DNA of 64,000 nt from Centroberyx gerrardi (Eukaryota; Chordata; Actinopteri; Beryciformes; Berycidae), in NCBI RefSeq assembly GCF_048128805.1, contig NC_136016.1, positions 7,046,501-7,110,500 on the forward strand, in the 5' to 3' direction. The notes below the pieces were generated by a model, which saw only the letters and a list, made by a program, of their open reading frames with translations, made no database searches and was not told the DNA's origin. Below, piece after piece: positions 1-11,971 of the stretch. A program made the position numbers and the translations under genes. How positions within the stretch are numbered: the stretch's first letter is position 1; the number at the start of each line of letters is the position of its first letter.

Positions 1-150
1 CACATATTCTACATATTTTTATTTATTTTCTTATTTCTATTTTTCTTATAATTTCTCTATGCCTATATATATTTCTGTGAACAACTGCAACGAAACCCAA
101 TTTCCCCTCGGGGATCAATAAAGTATTTCTGATTCTGATTCTGATTGTTT
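1..150 (+). repeat. 3' tail of a LINE (L2-like) retrotransposon
   Basis: A T-rich stretch is followed by a fish LINE-type tail: a 'caatttcccctcggggatc' box, then AATAAAG at about 118-124, then short tandem TTCTGA units to about 148. This arrangement is familiar from L2-family 3' ends in teleosts. The body of the element lies outside the window or was never copied (5' truncation). The family assignment is from memory of consensus tails, not a database search. Confidence 0.6.
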
Positions 151-1118
151 CTGTTTCTTTTGTGTGTCTTGATTGTGATAGACTTTGATAACTTTGTTTT
201 AGAAAAGTGCTATAGAGGGAACAAATAACTTATTACAAAAGGTCCATGTTTAGCTGAACAAGATCATAAGGGAGCAGAAACCAGCAGCCCATCAAAGAAT
301 GTACAGCAGGTTCAATACACTGGAACACATCATCCATATGTATTCATCAACTTCAGTAAGTGGTCCAGATGTATAACCTGGAGTGACACCTCCTGCACAC
401 TTCACAACACAATTTATTTCTGAGATTGAATCCCAAAACTAAACGGAAATAGTTCCAGTAGCTGCACGTTATCAGTTTGGAGTGAACTGGGAGCTGCTAC
501 TTGAGGCATTGCAGTGATAAGAACACATATTGTGACGTCGGTGTCTGGTGCAGACTGTACTCCAAACAGTGGCAATGGGTGGCACAGAGCCCAGCCTCAA
601 TAACCCTCTCAAAGCAATTTCACTGACTTTAATTCAATTAAACTTTTAAACAAAACGATAGATAGAATAAGAGCAGGCTATAGGAGACCACACATGTCTA
701 CATTCTTCTCAGTTAGTTGGAAGGCCATGATGTAAGGCATTTGCTCCCCACAGAAAACTTTGTGCACAAAGCACAAAGGTCAACATGAAAAGTAAACAAG
801 ATACTTCAGACTTTTGCTAGGAAAGGTGTGTCGCGATTCATTTGAATGTATGTATGGGCTCATGACCGCACCTACACCGCTGTGTTGTTACAGTAGGAAG
901 GCAGATCAAGAGGAGGACTATATTTCAAACTGCTCTTTGAATACATGCCCTCACATGTTGCGCCACAGCATTTCCCTTTCACGTTATGTGGGAACGGCAT
1001 GAGTGAAAGCCCCAGAAACTGAATGGGAACGAGAGAAGGAAAAGAGAGGGTGAAAGGAACCAAAGAGTCAGATTGAACCAGAGAGAGGCAAGGAAGATCT
1101 CCAAGAGGTGGGGTGAGT
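1..1118. other. Non-coding region upstream of otop3
   Basis: No convincing coding exon is seen here. The first 150 bases are the 3' end of a LINE-like repeat (listed separately). The remainder is AT-rich unique-looking sequence that should include the otop3 promoter and 5' UTR. No TATA box or clear start-site signal could be identified. Confidence 0.6.
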
Positions 1119-3582
1119 ATGAATCCGGATCCCATAACCCGAGTCTCAGAGCTGGATTCCTCCTGGGGGACACCTGGAACTCCCTCCAGCGATGAACCAA
1201 GGAACCAGGAGAGCTCGGACCTCCAGATGCAGGACCCAGAGCTGGATCCGGCCCTGGTGTGGGTCCCAAGCGGGCGGCGTCTGCTCTCTGGGCTGCTGGG
1301 GCTCAACGTGGTGCTGCTGGGGGCCGCGCTGGTGGCCGGCCAGGCTTTCAACCCCACGGGCCTGAAGCACCAGGAGCCCCAGGTCTTCCTGATGCTGCTG
1401 ATGGGCTTCAGCGTGGGCTGGATGATGTGGTACCTGCTGTGGGCCAGGAAGCAGCCTGGCATCTCCCCGCATAAAGACCACCACGCCGGGGGAATCACCG
1501 TCACAGGTAAGATCTTGAATCTCAAGATGTTATTGCACAGAACATTTGTTTTGGGACACTCTATGCAAAGAAAAATGTGTTTTCTTGTTTTCCTCCTCTA
1601 TCTCAGTGGTCCTCATGCTTTTCGCTACGTTCAGCCTACTGCTGTATATCTTCAGGATCGGCTATTTAATCATTCTGAGGGAGTGTAAGCCTGCTGCTAA
1701 AGTCCTCTCCCCATTCATCGAGGCTCCCTTTCTAGGGCTACAGGTAATGGTACTTATTTGCTTTCAATGAAAAATACTGTATGTTCATAAAAAAAATATT
1801 ATTCTTAATTTTGCCTCCAAGACTCTTTATGCCTGTTCAGTGAATAATTGCTTCTTTTTCTTTTGTAGACATATTTACTGTGGGCTCATTCCAAAGATTG
1901 CATTCACAGACACAAGATAATGACCAGGTGCATCTGTCTCATTTAGTTTAGATAAGGATACATCCATGACTGTCATTTGCCGGCTTTGTAAACACAATAC
2001 ACAACAGATTTGCATTCACTAGATTTTGTATTTGACTTTATCATTATGTTTATTTGCATGTATGATTTCATACACACCCAGGTCGGGGCTCATGATGACC
2101 CTCTCTGCAGACCTGCTGCTGTGGCTGAACGCAGTGACAGAGGACACCATCCATCAAGAGATCGAGTTGGAGAAGGAAGACAGGATGGATTTCACCAACA
2201 CAAATTTTTCTGAAAGCACCGAGAACTCAGCAGGTAGAAATACATCTTTGTACAATTAAAGAAAAGTATATGAACAAACACGAATACCATACAACTTGAT
2301 TGGTGTGTAATTATCCATGTCTGCCTCCAGGAATCGGCAATTCAACCTTCTGTCAGTGCAGCGCAAGCGCAGCCTGCCTCATCTTCAGGAAAGGCTACGA
2401 GGTTCTTTATCCCTTCCACATCGAGTACTACCTGATGGCAGGCTGCATGCTTTATGTGATGTGGAAGAACGTCGGCCGCAGGATGAGTCCCGGTCCCCAT
2501 CAGCACGTTGCTCAGAAGCTCACCCTACGTATCGTTCACCAGGGTGGGATCTTATTTGGCCCTCTGCTGGGCGGCCTGGTCCTCATAGCGGGAGTGACTA
2601 TCTTCATCCTCTATCAGGTGTGGGTGAGTCAGCGGCAGCTTCGCCTCACCGCCTTCCTCATATTTTACGGATACCATCTAGCCGTCATGCCCGCCATGTC
2701 TCTCTGCTGCCTGGCCGGCATGCTGGTCCACAAGCTGGAGATGAGAGCAGAGGAGGGGGGACACAACCCCACCCGTAGCCTGGACGTGATCCTCCTGGTG
2801 GGGGCCGCCCTGGGCCAGCTAGCCCTGTCCTACTTCTCCCTGGTGGCGGCCCTGGCCGTGGGGGCCAGCGGGCCCCTGGGGAGCCTCGACCTCTCCTACT
2901 CCCTCCTCAGCCTGCTGGAACTCATCCTCCAGAACATCTTTATCATCGAGGGCCTCCACAGGCATCCGAGTCTTCTCAGCAAGAAGAAAGAGAGGCAGAG
3001 GAACAACATTTTCAAGGTAAGCACCCCTTCATTTCATTCAGCCTCTTGTGAATGTTTGGTAAAATTGCAAAAGTTTTTCTTAAATTATATACTGTAAAAC
3101 TAATTTGTTGGTATAATTGTCCCACAGCCTAAGAAAAAGGTCTCCATCCCAATGCAAGAGGAGGGGCAGACAGACATCTCACTGCTGGAGAGAAACATGT
3201 CAGCGCCACCTGCTGTCCAAGAAGACAATGGGAAAAAGTCCTGGGCCAAGAGAGCAACACAAGAAATCTGCGCTTTCCTCATCCTTTCCAACATCATGGT
3301 AATGAAACCAACTATGTCTTTTAAATTTCTCAGCAGATTTCTTACAGAATAAAAAGGCCTTAGCAGTTTCTCCATATATGTAATACATAAATGCTCCCTC
3401 TCTTCTTTCAGCTGTGGGTCATCCCTGCGTTTGGAGCCCACCCCCAGTTTGAGAACGGCCTGGGGAAACAGTTCTTCGGCTTCACCGCGTGGTTCGTCCT
3501 GGTAAACCTGGGCCAGCCTCTTGGGGTCTTCTACAGGATGCACTCTGTAGCAGCTCTGATGGAGCTGCTCATCTCTGCATAA
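1119..3582 (+). CDS. otop3: Otopetrin-family proton channel, OTOP3-like
   Basis: Multi-pass plasma-membrane proton channel of the otopetrin family (proton influx, acid sensing). Coding exons: 1119-1506, 1607-1743, 1869-1927, 2082-2233, 2331-3016, 3128-3298, 3412-3582. All introns are GT-AG and frame is kept throughout, giving 587 aa, usual for the family. The ATG at 1119 is the first in frame. Many hydrophobic segments are visible, consistent with the 12-helix fold. The motif YVMWKNVGRR in exon 5, the NPTRSLD motif, the IIEGLHRHP stretch and the C-terminal GVFYRMHS motif are family hallmarks. Wording such as FENGL, PLGVFYRMHSV and HQEIE fits OTOP3 better than OTOP1 or OTOP2. The neighbour hid1 also adjoins OTOP3 in human. 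It runs convergent with hid1. Paralogue choice is likely, not proven. Confidence 0.88.
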
Positions 3583-4559
3583 AGACTGTTTGACTATTAA
3601 ACTAACTTGAAGACCTGCAAATGTCAAACGGATCTCATGGAGCTCTGCTAAAATGCCATGAATGAGCTGACCTGCAAAATATTCAATTTATCACATATAT
3701 GGTTAAAAAAGATCAAATTAAAAAAAGACAGATTGGACATAATTCACATTTATAAATGATTTATTGTTTTATATTTCAAGAAAATACTTTATTTTTCTTT
3801 ACATGAAATAATTTTCTCTGATCTGAATATGTTTCCACTGACATTTTTACTGTGACAGAATACAACACCTTATTCATATCTTGAAGCAGTTTGCTTGCTG
3901 TACGGACAATAGAATACATTTCCTGGAAGATTTTCTGTCTCCCTCATTTCAGCGAGGTTTCATTCTCTTATCAGTCATGTCGACTTTCCTTTTCAGCGCA
4001 TTTGTGAAAGGCTCCTTTAAAGTAAGATAGCATGCTTTAGTCTAGTGTATGCTGTCAGTCTTTTATTTCCAGTAGTTCATACATGACAAGGACCTTGAAA
4101 GATATGAAAGGGAAAGTACTGAGTGTGTTCTGAAAGTATGTCAAAAGCGGATCATGAAACCATGTGCAAAACTTCCCTTTGTCATTTTCAACATTTTTGG
4201 CAAAATGGATAAATTAATGTTCAATAAATGTCTCATCTCTCAATTCTATCAAAACTTTAAGGACTATTTGGCATTGTTTCTACTGCACTCACTATACAGC
4301 TTTGATGGCAGATTATATGCGGTAATTGATTTATTGACACTTTATTCTGTTGAACCCTGGAGGTTGGCAAGAAAAATGGAACACAAAAAGATTGTCACTG
4401 CTTGTTTTGTAAAAAGAAATGTGGACAAGATGTGAAATCTTCCTCTGACGTCTTGATACGGATCACAGTTCAGGTATAAGGAAGGTAAAGCGGTAGATCC
4501 TGTTGGTGTGCCAGATGATAAAGAAATGGGGATTAGGCGGGGCATCGTCAACACCTCCT
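3583..4559. other. Convergent 3' UTR space between otop3 and hid1
   Basis: No coding sequence was recognised. An ATTAAA variant lies 14 bases after the otop3 stop (3596-3601) and an AATAAA at 4223-4228, either of which could end otop3 transcripts. On the minus strand, AATAAA occurs at 4346-4341 and 4335-4330, about 215-230 bases beyond the hid1 stop. The two genes may share or overlap 3' ends. The 93-codon open frame at 4154-4435 has no family resemblance and is rejected. Confidence 0.55.
4330..4346 (-). promoter_or_regulatory. Candidate hid1 polyadenylation signals (two AATAAA)
   Basis: Two AATAAA hexamers on the minus strand, at 4346-4341 and 4335-4330, lie a short distance downstream of the hid1 stop codon (4562-4560). 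The position fits a 3' UTR of about 0.23 kb. Nothing else supports which copy is used. Confidence 0.4.
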
Positions 4560-7500
4560 CTAAATCCTCTGGATCTCAAAGAGTCTCACATCCGTGTCGT
4601 ACCAGATTGGAGGATCCACATTACTATGGCAACAAGAGTGCAAGAGAAAATCAAGTCATTGTTAGAAGTCAAACCATGACAGCCAAAAGCAATTCACCGC
4701 ATGACGCTTGGCAAGCTACTATGAAATGCCATTGAGACGATAGCTGTCGCAAATTGTGTTTGCTCTGAGGCAAATCTACTGGACTGCCTCACTGAATATT
4801 GATGCCTGTCATATTCAGTTCTATTGTTTCAGTGTGTTATCCACTGTAAATAGTTTTGCTCTGCAATTGTCTTGTCCAGTTTGCTCACCGTAGGTAGATG
4901 ACTCCCCACATGTAGGTGCGGAACCACATGGCTGTGCCGGCGTTGGCTTGGTACTTCCTGATGAGGATGGGGTGAGGGACTGGCAGGAGGCCCACCAGTG
5001 TCCCGTGCTGAAGGAACTTCAGGATTTCTGACTCATCTGTCAAACCCCTGAGGAAGACACACACTATGCTCTCATCTAGATCAAACAAATCCTATTGATT
5101 AAAGTAATAATCTGCCACATTGTCATATAAATAAATGTACTAATGTAATAAAACAATAAACTCACAGATCATCTTCCTGGAGTTAAATGTCACCTATTCA
5201 TACCCCATTTCCTTCTGAACAACAATCAAAGTTGTGTGATTTCTTACTTGTCTATGCAGATCTTCTCCACCTGGGGAACCAGTACTTGTAGCAACCGCAT
5301 GATGGTCTGTAGAGGAAGCTTCGTCTTCCATGACAGCACCTGAGAACACACACAGCATGGTGGAAGCGGAGCTATATTGAGTATACTTTTTTGTGAATAC
5401 ATTGCTGTAGAAACCATCAAACAGAACAAAAGCTAGAAAATAAAGACAGGTTGAAAGATAGAAAGAAAAAGCTTCTCATTACCCAGTCTGGAGTAGGGCT
5501 CCAGGTCGTGGCTGTTGATGACACACTTGACAGCCGACTCCTCGTTGCTTCCGACTCCGTGTGAAAAACCTGACAGGAAGATAGGAAGCATGGTCGTCAC
5601 TTTCACTGCAAAAAAGCAAAAAGAAGTTGACCAAAAACAGAACAAGGGCATCACTGATCAGAAGCTGCACCTCATGGTCTCTCTCTGAGTTGGACTCTGT
5701 GTCGCTGGCTCCAGCTGTGGCACTGCTGTCAGCAGCGGTCTGTGGAGAGTGTGAATGTGGCAGAGCAACCATGGTGCCATCTTCACTTATCTGGGCCTTC
5801 TCTGTCAACTTGTCAATTCCTAAAAAAAAGACAATGTACTGATTAGCTGAAAAAAGGAATGTCTTCTTCATTAATTGGATATTTATTGAAAATAAAAGAT
5901 GCTGTCTTCAGAATACATAGACAACACTGGTGATGATGAAACTTTTGGTGCATGGATTAGTGTACCTGGAGTGGCCTCTAGGCTGGCTTTGAGCGTGCCC
6001 GGCTCAGCGGGTACAGCTGGTCTGGAGCCCTCCATGGACTCCGTCTCTATAGAGTTGGTCCTCGAAATGCCGGTCTGGGACTTCTTTTTCCTCTGCAGGG
6101 CCTTCTGAATAGACGCTGTGTCAGTGGGCAGGTTGGCCAGCTGGTGGAAGATGTTACGCTTACGGATGATGGCGTACACCAGGTTGCAGTTACCTGAGAG
6201 GGAGATGGGTGTATGGAGGTTTTGCAGTTGCTGCTTAAAAATAGGAGTCATTTCCCACGTTTTCCAATTGATCTTAAACTTATCTAAACTGATCTTAAGT
6301 CAAATCAAGGGCTCAGCTATGATCAATACATGAACAATATCTGAGATCCACTGTCTGCTGACATCAGTTCTCCCTGCGCACGGTCAACATCGTCAAGTTC
6401 ACCATTTTCTCACCATCGAACTGATACTGGATGATGTTGTTGAAGACTTCAAGCAGGAAGAAGACCAGGTGGTGATTCTGGGAGGAGGAGAAGAGGAACA
6501 GGGAGGTGGAGAAGGCCTCCAGGAGGTGGAGCAGTTTGTTGGCCGCCACCATGGACAGGCTCTTCAGATAAGGCGACACTGCGGGGAGAGGGAGACCAAA
6601 CAGTGAGTCAAAACTACACAGTGTCAAATAACCCACCCGGCCTGACAATGATGCATTCAGGATTGAAATGCTGTTGCAGTACATGGTAGGCAGGTTTTTT
6701 TTGGTCATATAAATACTCTGCAGTTCTCCTAGTTAGCCAACAGGGAGCGATGTTTAAGCGTTTCAGTGACACTCACCATTCACTACTATTGTGAGCAGGC
6801 AGTCAAAAAGAGGCTGCAGGCGCTGGTGTCCACTTGTGATGATCTTGTGGAAGATCTAATCAAGAAGAAGTACAGGAAATATTTATTATAACAGCGCCGC
6901 TTTTATGTAATTATCATTCATAAAATACCAGAAAATACTAAGGGTGGGGAAAATATTGATATAGAAAAACATTGCAATACTTCCCCTCACAATATTGTAT
7001 CAACATATTGAAGCCAAGTATGATATTTTCACTCACATTTTGAGGCTTTTAATGAAAGAACATATAATATTCTTGAACATTATTAAAAAAATTTACATTT
7101 TATTGTCCTAAGGGATATCATTTCAGCTTTTAAAGTAATGATCTGTGACATTTTTCATATAAATAAATGTCTGCTTTGCTACTCTCTATTGCCGATTGAG
7201 AGATTGCTGTTCTAAACACCTGGTGTTGTTTAGTTTAGTTATCCTCCAATGGAAGTGATGAATTTTACGTTTCCAGCAGCAACGGAGGATTGTTTGGGAT
7301 AAATAGAAGAACGGAGTAGTTCCAAAAATCCAAGGAAAAGATGATTTTGCCAAAATAAAACAAAAACAAGGATTTCGCAAATCACCACTTTAAATGCGAT
7401 CAAATGAAATAAAACACTTTTAAACTGCAATATATTGCAGTATCAAATCTCAATACTGTCACACAACATATTATCATACGGTTTAAGTATTGTACCACTA

Positions 7501-7942
7501 ATATTGAGAGCACTCTCGTATTTCCCACCCCTTCTACGTACCACAATGAGCAGGTCAGCATGGGTGCCTGTGAAGACAGGAATGTCCATTGGGACGCGGA
7601 GAGTATAAGGCTTGTTCAGACGAACGCCAAAGTTCCTCTCTCCACTTAACAGCAGGAGGATGAACACACCGATGTGCATGAGGCCCGCACGGGCTACAAA
7701 CACACACAAAGAGAATGATGCGTTTTGCAGAGAATTTTCCACATTTTCTGCAACATACACAATGCATACACAACACTGACTTTAATATGCACACATGCTA
7801 ATCAATATTAAAATGCATCTCCCCCTCCTCCCCAGAGAGTATGACTCACACTGATCTGCCCTGGCATCGTTCAGGTAGAACAGGATGGGAACCAGCATGT
7901 CCAACACATCACTGCTCTTCAGCACAAAGAACAGGAATTTCT

Positions 7943-7985
<43 letters not shown>

Positions 7986-10900
7986 GTCAGCTTCACATCC
8001 TCATTAGGCATTCTTTTGGTATTAAAACTGAACAATGCATGTAAGTCAATTTGCATTTACCATTTGACACTTGTGGGATGATAGCATCACAGTTTTAAAA
8101 CTTGAAAGAACTACATAAGCATATTTTTATGTTTTCAGATGAGTGATGTTTTAGTGTACATCTCATTATCTGAAGACCAGCAAATTTTGAGTATTGTGCA
8201 TATTCATGGTTGAAGGCAGCAGAGATTGTGTACTTGCAGGTGATGTACAGAATCATATTAAGACTTTAAGTTATTTGGAATAACAAGAAGCACATGGGCT
8301 TCAAAATTGACTTAAAGGGTCTTTATCTGAAAGCTTCAGCTAAGACACACTAAAGCTATTCATCATTATGCGTGTGTGTTCTTTGGTTAACACTTAGCAG
8401 CAGCCCCTCATCATCTGCTTGTGCTCTCTGTGGGGAGAGGAGCATTATGTAACAGTGGTAATGGAGTAAGTATGCGCCACAGAGGCTCCCAGTCCAAATG
8501 GCAGAGATAGAAGTGGGTCTGTGGAGAGAAGCTCAGTTGAGTGGGAATCATCCAAACACAGCTGGGCCGCTCTTCCATTATGTTCAGATGCCTACTCAGA
8601 ATTTTCTTCCAGAAACCGACACAAATGCGTGAAATCAGGCTTTGAAACAACATTGTGCTTCTCAGAAATGAGCTGGAAGTCTAATCAAAGCTGTTCTTAA
8701 ACTGAAGAAAAACATTACAACTATGAGCCATGTGGCAGCTTCCCAGAGTGGGTGTTGTGTACCTTTATACACTCTTGATGAAAATGGTTCTATATAGACA
8801 GAGAAAGAAAATGGTTCTTTAGGTTTGCACCATTGCAGAACCCTTTTTGCTGCTATAAAGAACCTTTGCGAATGCATGAAATACTCCAAATCAGTAGTGT
8901 TAAAGGGACTTTTTAGGGGCGTGGAACACTATACACTCTTAACATTAAATGGCTCTATATAGCACAATAAATTGGTTCTCTAGGCTTGTGCCATAGCAGA
9001 ACCCTTTTTGGTGCTATAACATATAGCATCAAATGCATGAAATATTCCAAATCATTCTGATTTGCCAGTTTTAATTTGTTTTTTTATTTTAGCACGTCAG
9101 CAGGGGATTCTTTGAGTCATATGGTACCAAACCAAAGAACCCTTTTTTTCTGTGTAACAGAGAAAGTTAATTGATCTCAAAGTATCAAGATAGCTCACGC
9201 AAAAGGTTTATGAAAATCAATCTCCACACCTTGTTAAAGTCACAGAGTTTCCAGAACAGAATGAGCAGCTCCTGGTAGAACTGGATCTTCTTGGTCGAAT
9301 GGGGCAGGTAGGTCTGGACCAGGGGATTATTGAGCAGCTTTGCCAGGCCTTTCAGGATGAAGTTAAAGTCCTAAGAAACAAAGAAGATACAAACACTAAG
9401 GGCCTATCAAATAATTATTGTAGACTGCATGTATGTAGATAGCAGTTCATCTGGAATGCTGAATAGCCAGCTCTGTCTTACCTCTTCTCTGTGTATCCTG
9501 GATAAATAATTCACAAAAAGGTTATCAGGTCCAGCAGGCTGACAAAAAAAGAACAGATGACTTTTAAATTCTCATAACGGAAAAATGTCATGTTTTATTT
9601 GCTTTCATGCGATCATAATTATGGTTTAAAAGCCCTCTGTATATTATTATTACAATAAATAATGAATAAATACAACAAATGAATTCAGATTATTACAATT
9701 TATGGCTAACTCATGGTAATTTGCCCTCTTACCTCCTGGTCCTCCATGGCTGCGGGGGGTGCGGAGGGGTCCAGGGCCTGGAGGGCCGCGCTGGCGGCCG
9801 ACCCGGCTTCGTGCTCCAGGGTGACGATAAGGATCTGGACAGCCTGCTCCACCAGCTGCTCCCGGTAGTCGGACAACAGCAGGTGGTTGTACGGGATGCC
9901 GTATCCCACCGGGTCGTAGGCACACACCACATTGAGCAGAGAGGTGAACAGCGGCAGGGCATGTCTGGGTGGAAGGGATGAAAGACAGGTCGAGGTCAGC
10001 GTTGTGTGTGTGTGCTGTATATCTCATTCGAGTGGTTATGCGTGATGTGCTGTCAGAATTTTCCATGTGTTCAGAATGGCTGTGCAGGGCCCTGGAGAGG
10101 GGGCAGTTTATGTTCTCAAGGCACACGTACATCTCTTTAGCAGTATAGGTTAATGTATGTGCGTATTTTTGGAAGGTTGATGCGCATGTGTGTGTGTGTG
10201 TCAGTAGTTGCAGGCCAGATGCAATTTCATGAGGCAAAAAGTTCACCGGCATTCATTGCCTATGAGAAACAAATGACCGTGTGCCTGCAGCATGATGGGA
10301 TATGTGATGGCACCAACCAGGCCCACGATGCAATGAGAAAAGTAAAAAAAATGTACATTATGCAAACGGACATGACAGTCACAGTGAGAGAACCAATCAC
10401 ATTTGGACAAAAAGCTGGAGAATGTTGGTCTTCCTGGTGTGTACCTTTAGCGTAGGGAGGCTAAAATACTTTAGCCACTAACTGTAGCTAGGCTAAACAA
10501 GTAATGTTAGCTTGCTAGCCTAACTATCCCATCACATTCAAATAGCTGTAGTAGCCACTTAGCTAGCTAGGTTGCTAAAGTAAAGCACAATATCAAGGTT
10601 CAACTATATTGGGCAAAATTAATGAAGAAAATGATAGATTCAAAATAGGTCTCCATGTAAAATAATGTTAAACAAATGGAGAATTTGCTCAGATGTTTGT
10701 CCCCAAAATACACCTAGTGAAACACCCATAAGCGACGACTTTTGATAGAGTGAAGCAACGCAAAGAAGTAGTACTGTAATGTATTCTGCGTGTGTGTGTG
10801 TGTGTGTGTTACCTGTTGTCTGCAGAGCAGAAGAAGGTGACCCAGGGATTGCGGTTTCTACTGTCAGAGGAGGGGGGCAGGTACATGGCTTCTGAGAAGC

Positions 10901-11914
10901 AGGTGAGGAGCAGCTTCAGCAGCTCTGTCCTGAGCAGAGTACAGAGGATGGACAGATATAACTAAAAACAATAACAGACAAAGGCAAACAAATAGAATAG
11001 TAGAAGATGAGTCCATTCTCCACATTCACAGATGCTGCAGCCGTACCTGTTGAGGTCATGGATGTAGTTGAGTGGGGGCGACTGTGCGAAGCCCACCCCG
11101 GCCTCCCAGATGTACTCACAGCTGTCTATGGACTGCATATCCTCAGCTGACTCCTGCAGTACAGATCAGAATGAAATACAAATTTTATACTCTCAAGACA
11201 ACAAGTTCTATTCACAATGTGCATTGTTTTTAGAGACTTCCTCAGAAAGCCTCATAGACGTAAAATGACACCCCGGGCTAAACTGCTGACAGACAGGCTC
11301 TAGTTAAAGGGACAGGCAGGGTCGGTGCTGCCACTGTCTGAGTATTATGAGCTGATTTGTGTACTGTAAGGCTGAATGCACTGTGGCTTATGAGTCTTTA
11401 ATGGGTGACTGCCATTATGAATTGTGGTACTTACAGTCAAATGAGGCTAATTTACTGACTGCTTATGCCGTGAGTGGAGACGCTGGGTGGGTACATATTG
11501 ATTTATTCTCAGTGACATGACAGGCACAATGAGTGATCAGTATTGTTCAATTGCATTCATTCATATTTGTCCGCTGCTAAGTTTCAGCATATTAAGATAC
11601 AATGCTAAAGCAAAAGGTCTAAACATAACAGTGTGGCTGTGTTCACACCTACTTCTACCATGTGATTCAACAAGTGGACTAAGCTACTACTAGTACTCGG
11701 CTGACAATATCCATATGTGACACCTCAGCAGAGATAACTACAGCTATATGAATAGATTTGACTAGGTGCTACCACTGTTCTTCAAGTAAACTGACAGCAA
11801 AGGGCACCATGCCATGCACACACATGCTCATTCGTATTCTCCTGGGACAACCCAGCTGAAAGCCTGAATGAAAGGCCTTCATGACACCCTGAAAATTCAC
11901 AGCATGGGTCCAGT

Positions 11915-11971
<57 letters not shown>

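Noticed and set aside
872-1525. 217-codon open frame on the minus strand
   Set aside because: It is antisense to otop3 exon 1, whose GC-rich coding sequence opens all frames; no family resemblance.
9650-10252. 200-codon open frame on the minus strand
   Set aside because: It reads across hid1 exon 7 and its flanking introns, mostly out of frame; only the 9964-9733 exon is real.
10440-10600. Repeated 'gctagc'/'ttagc' words in hid1 intron 5
   Set aside because: Low-complexity, palindrome-rich sequence common in fish DNA; no consistent unit, inverted ends or target duplication.
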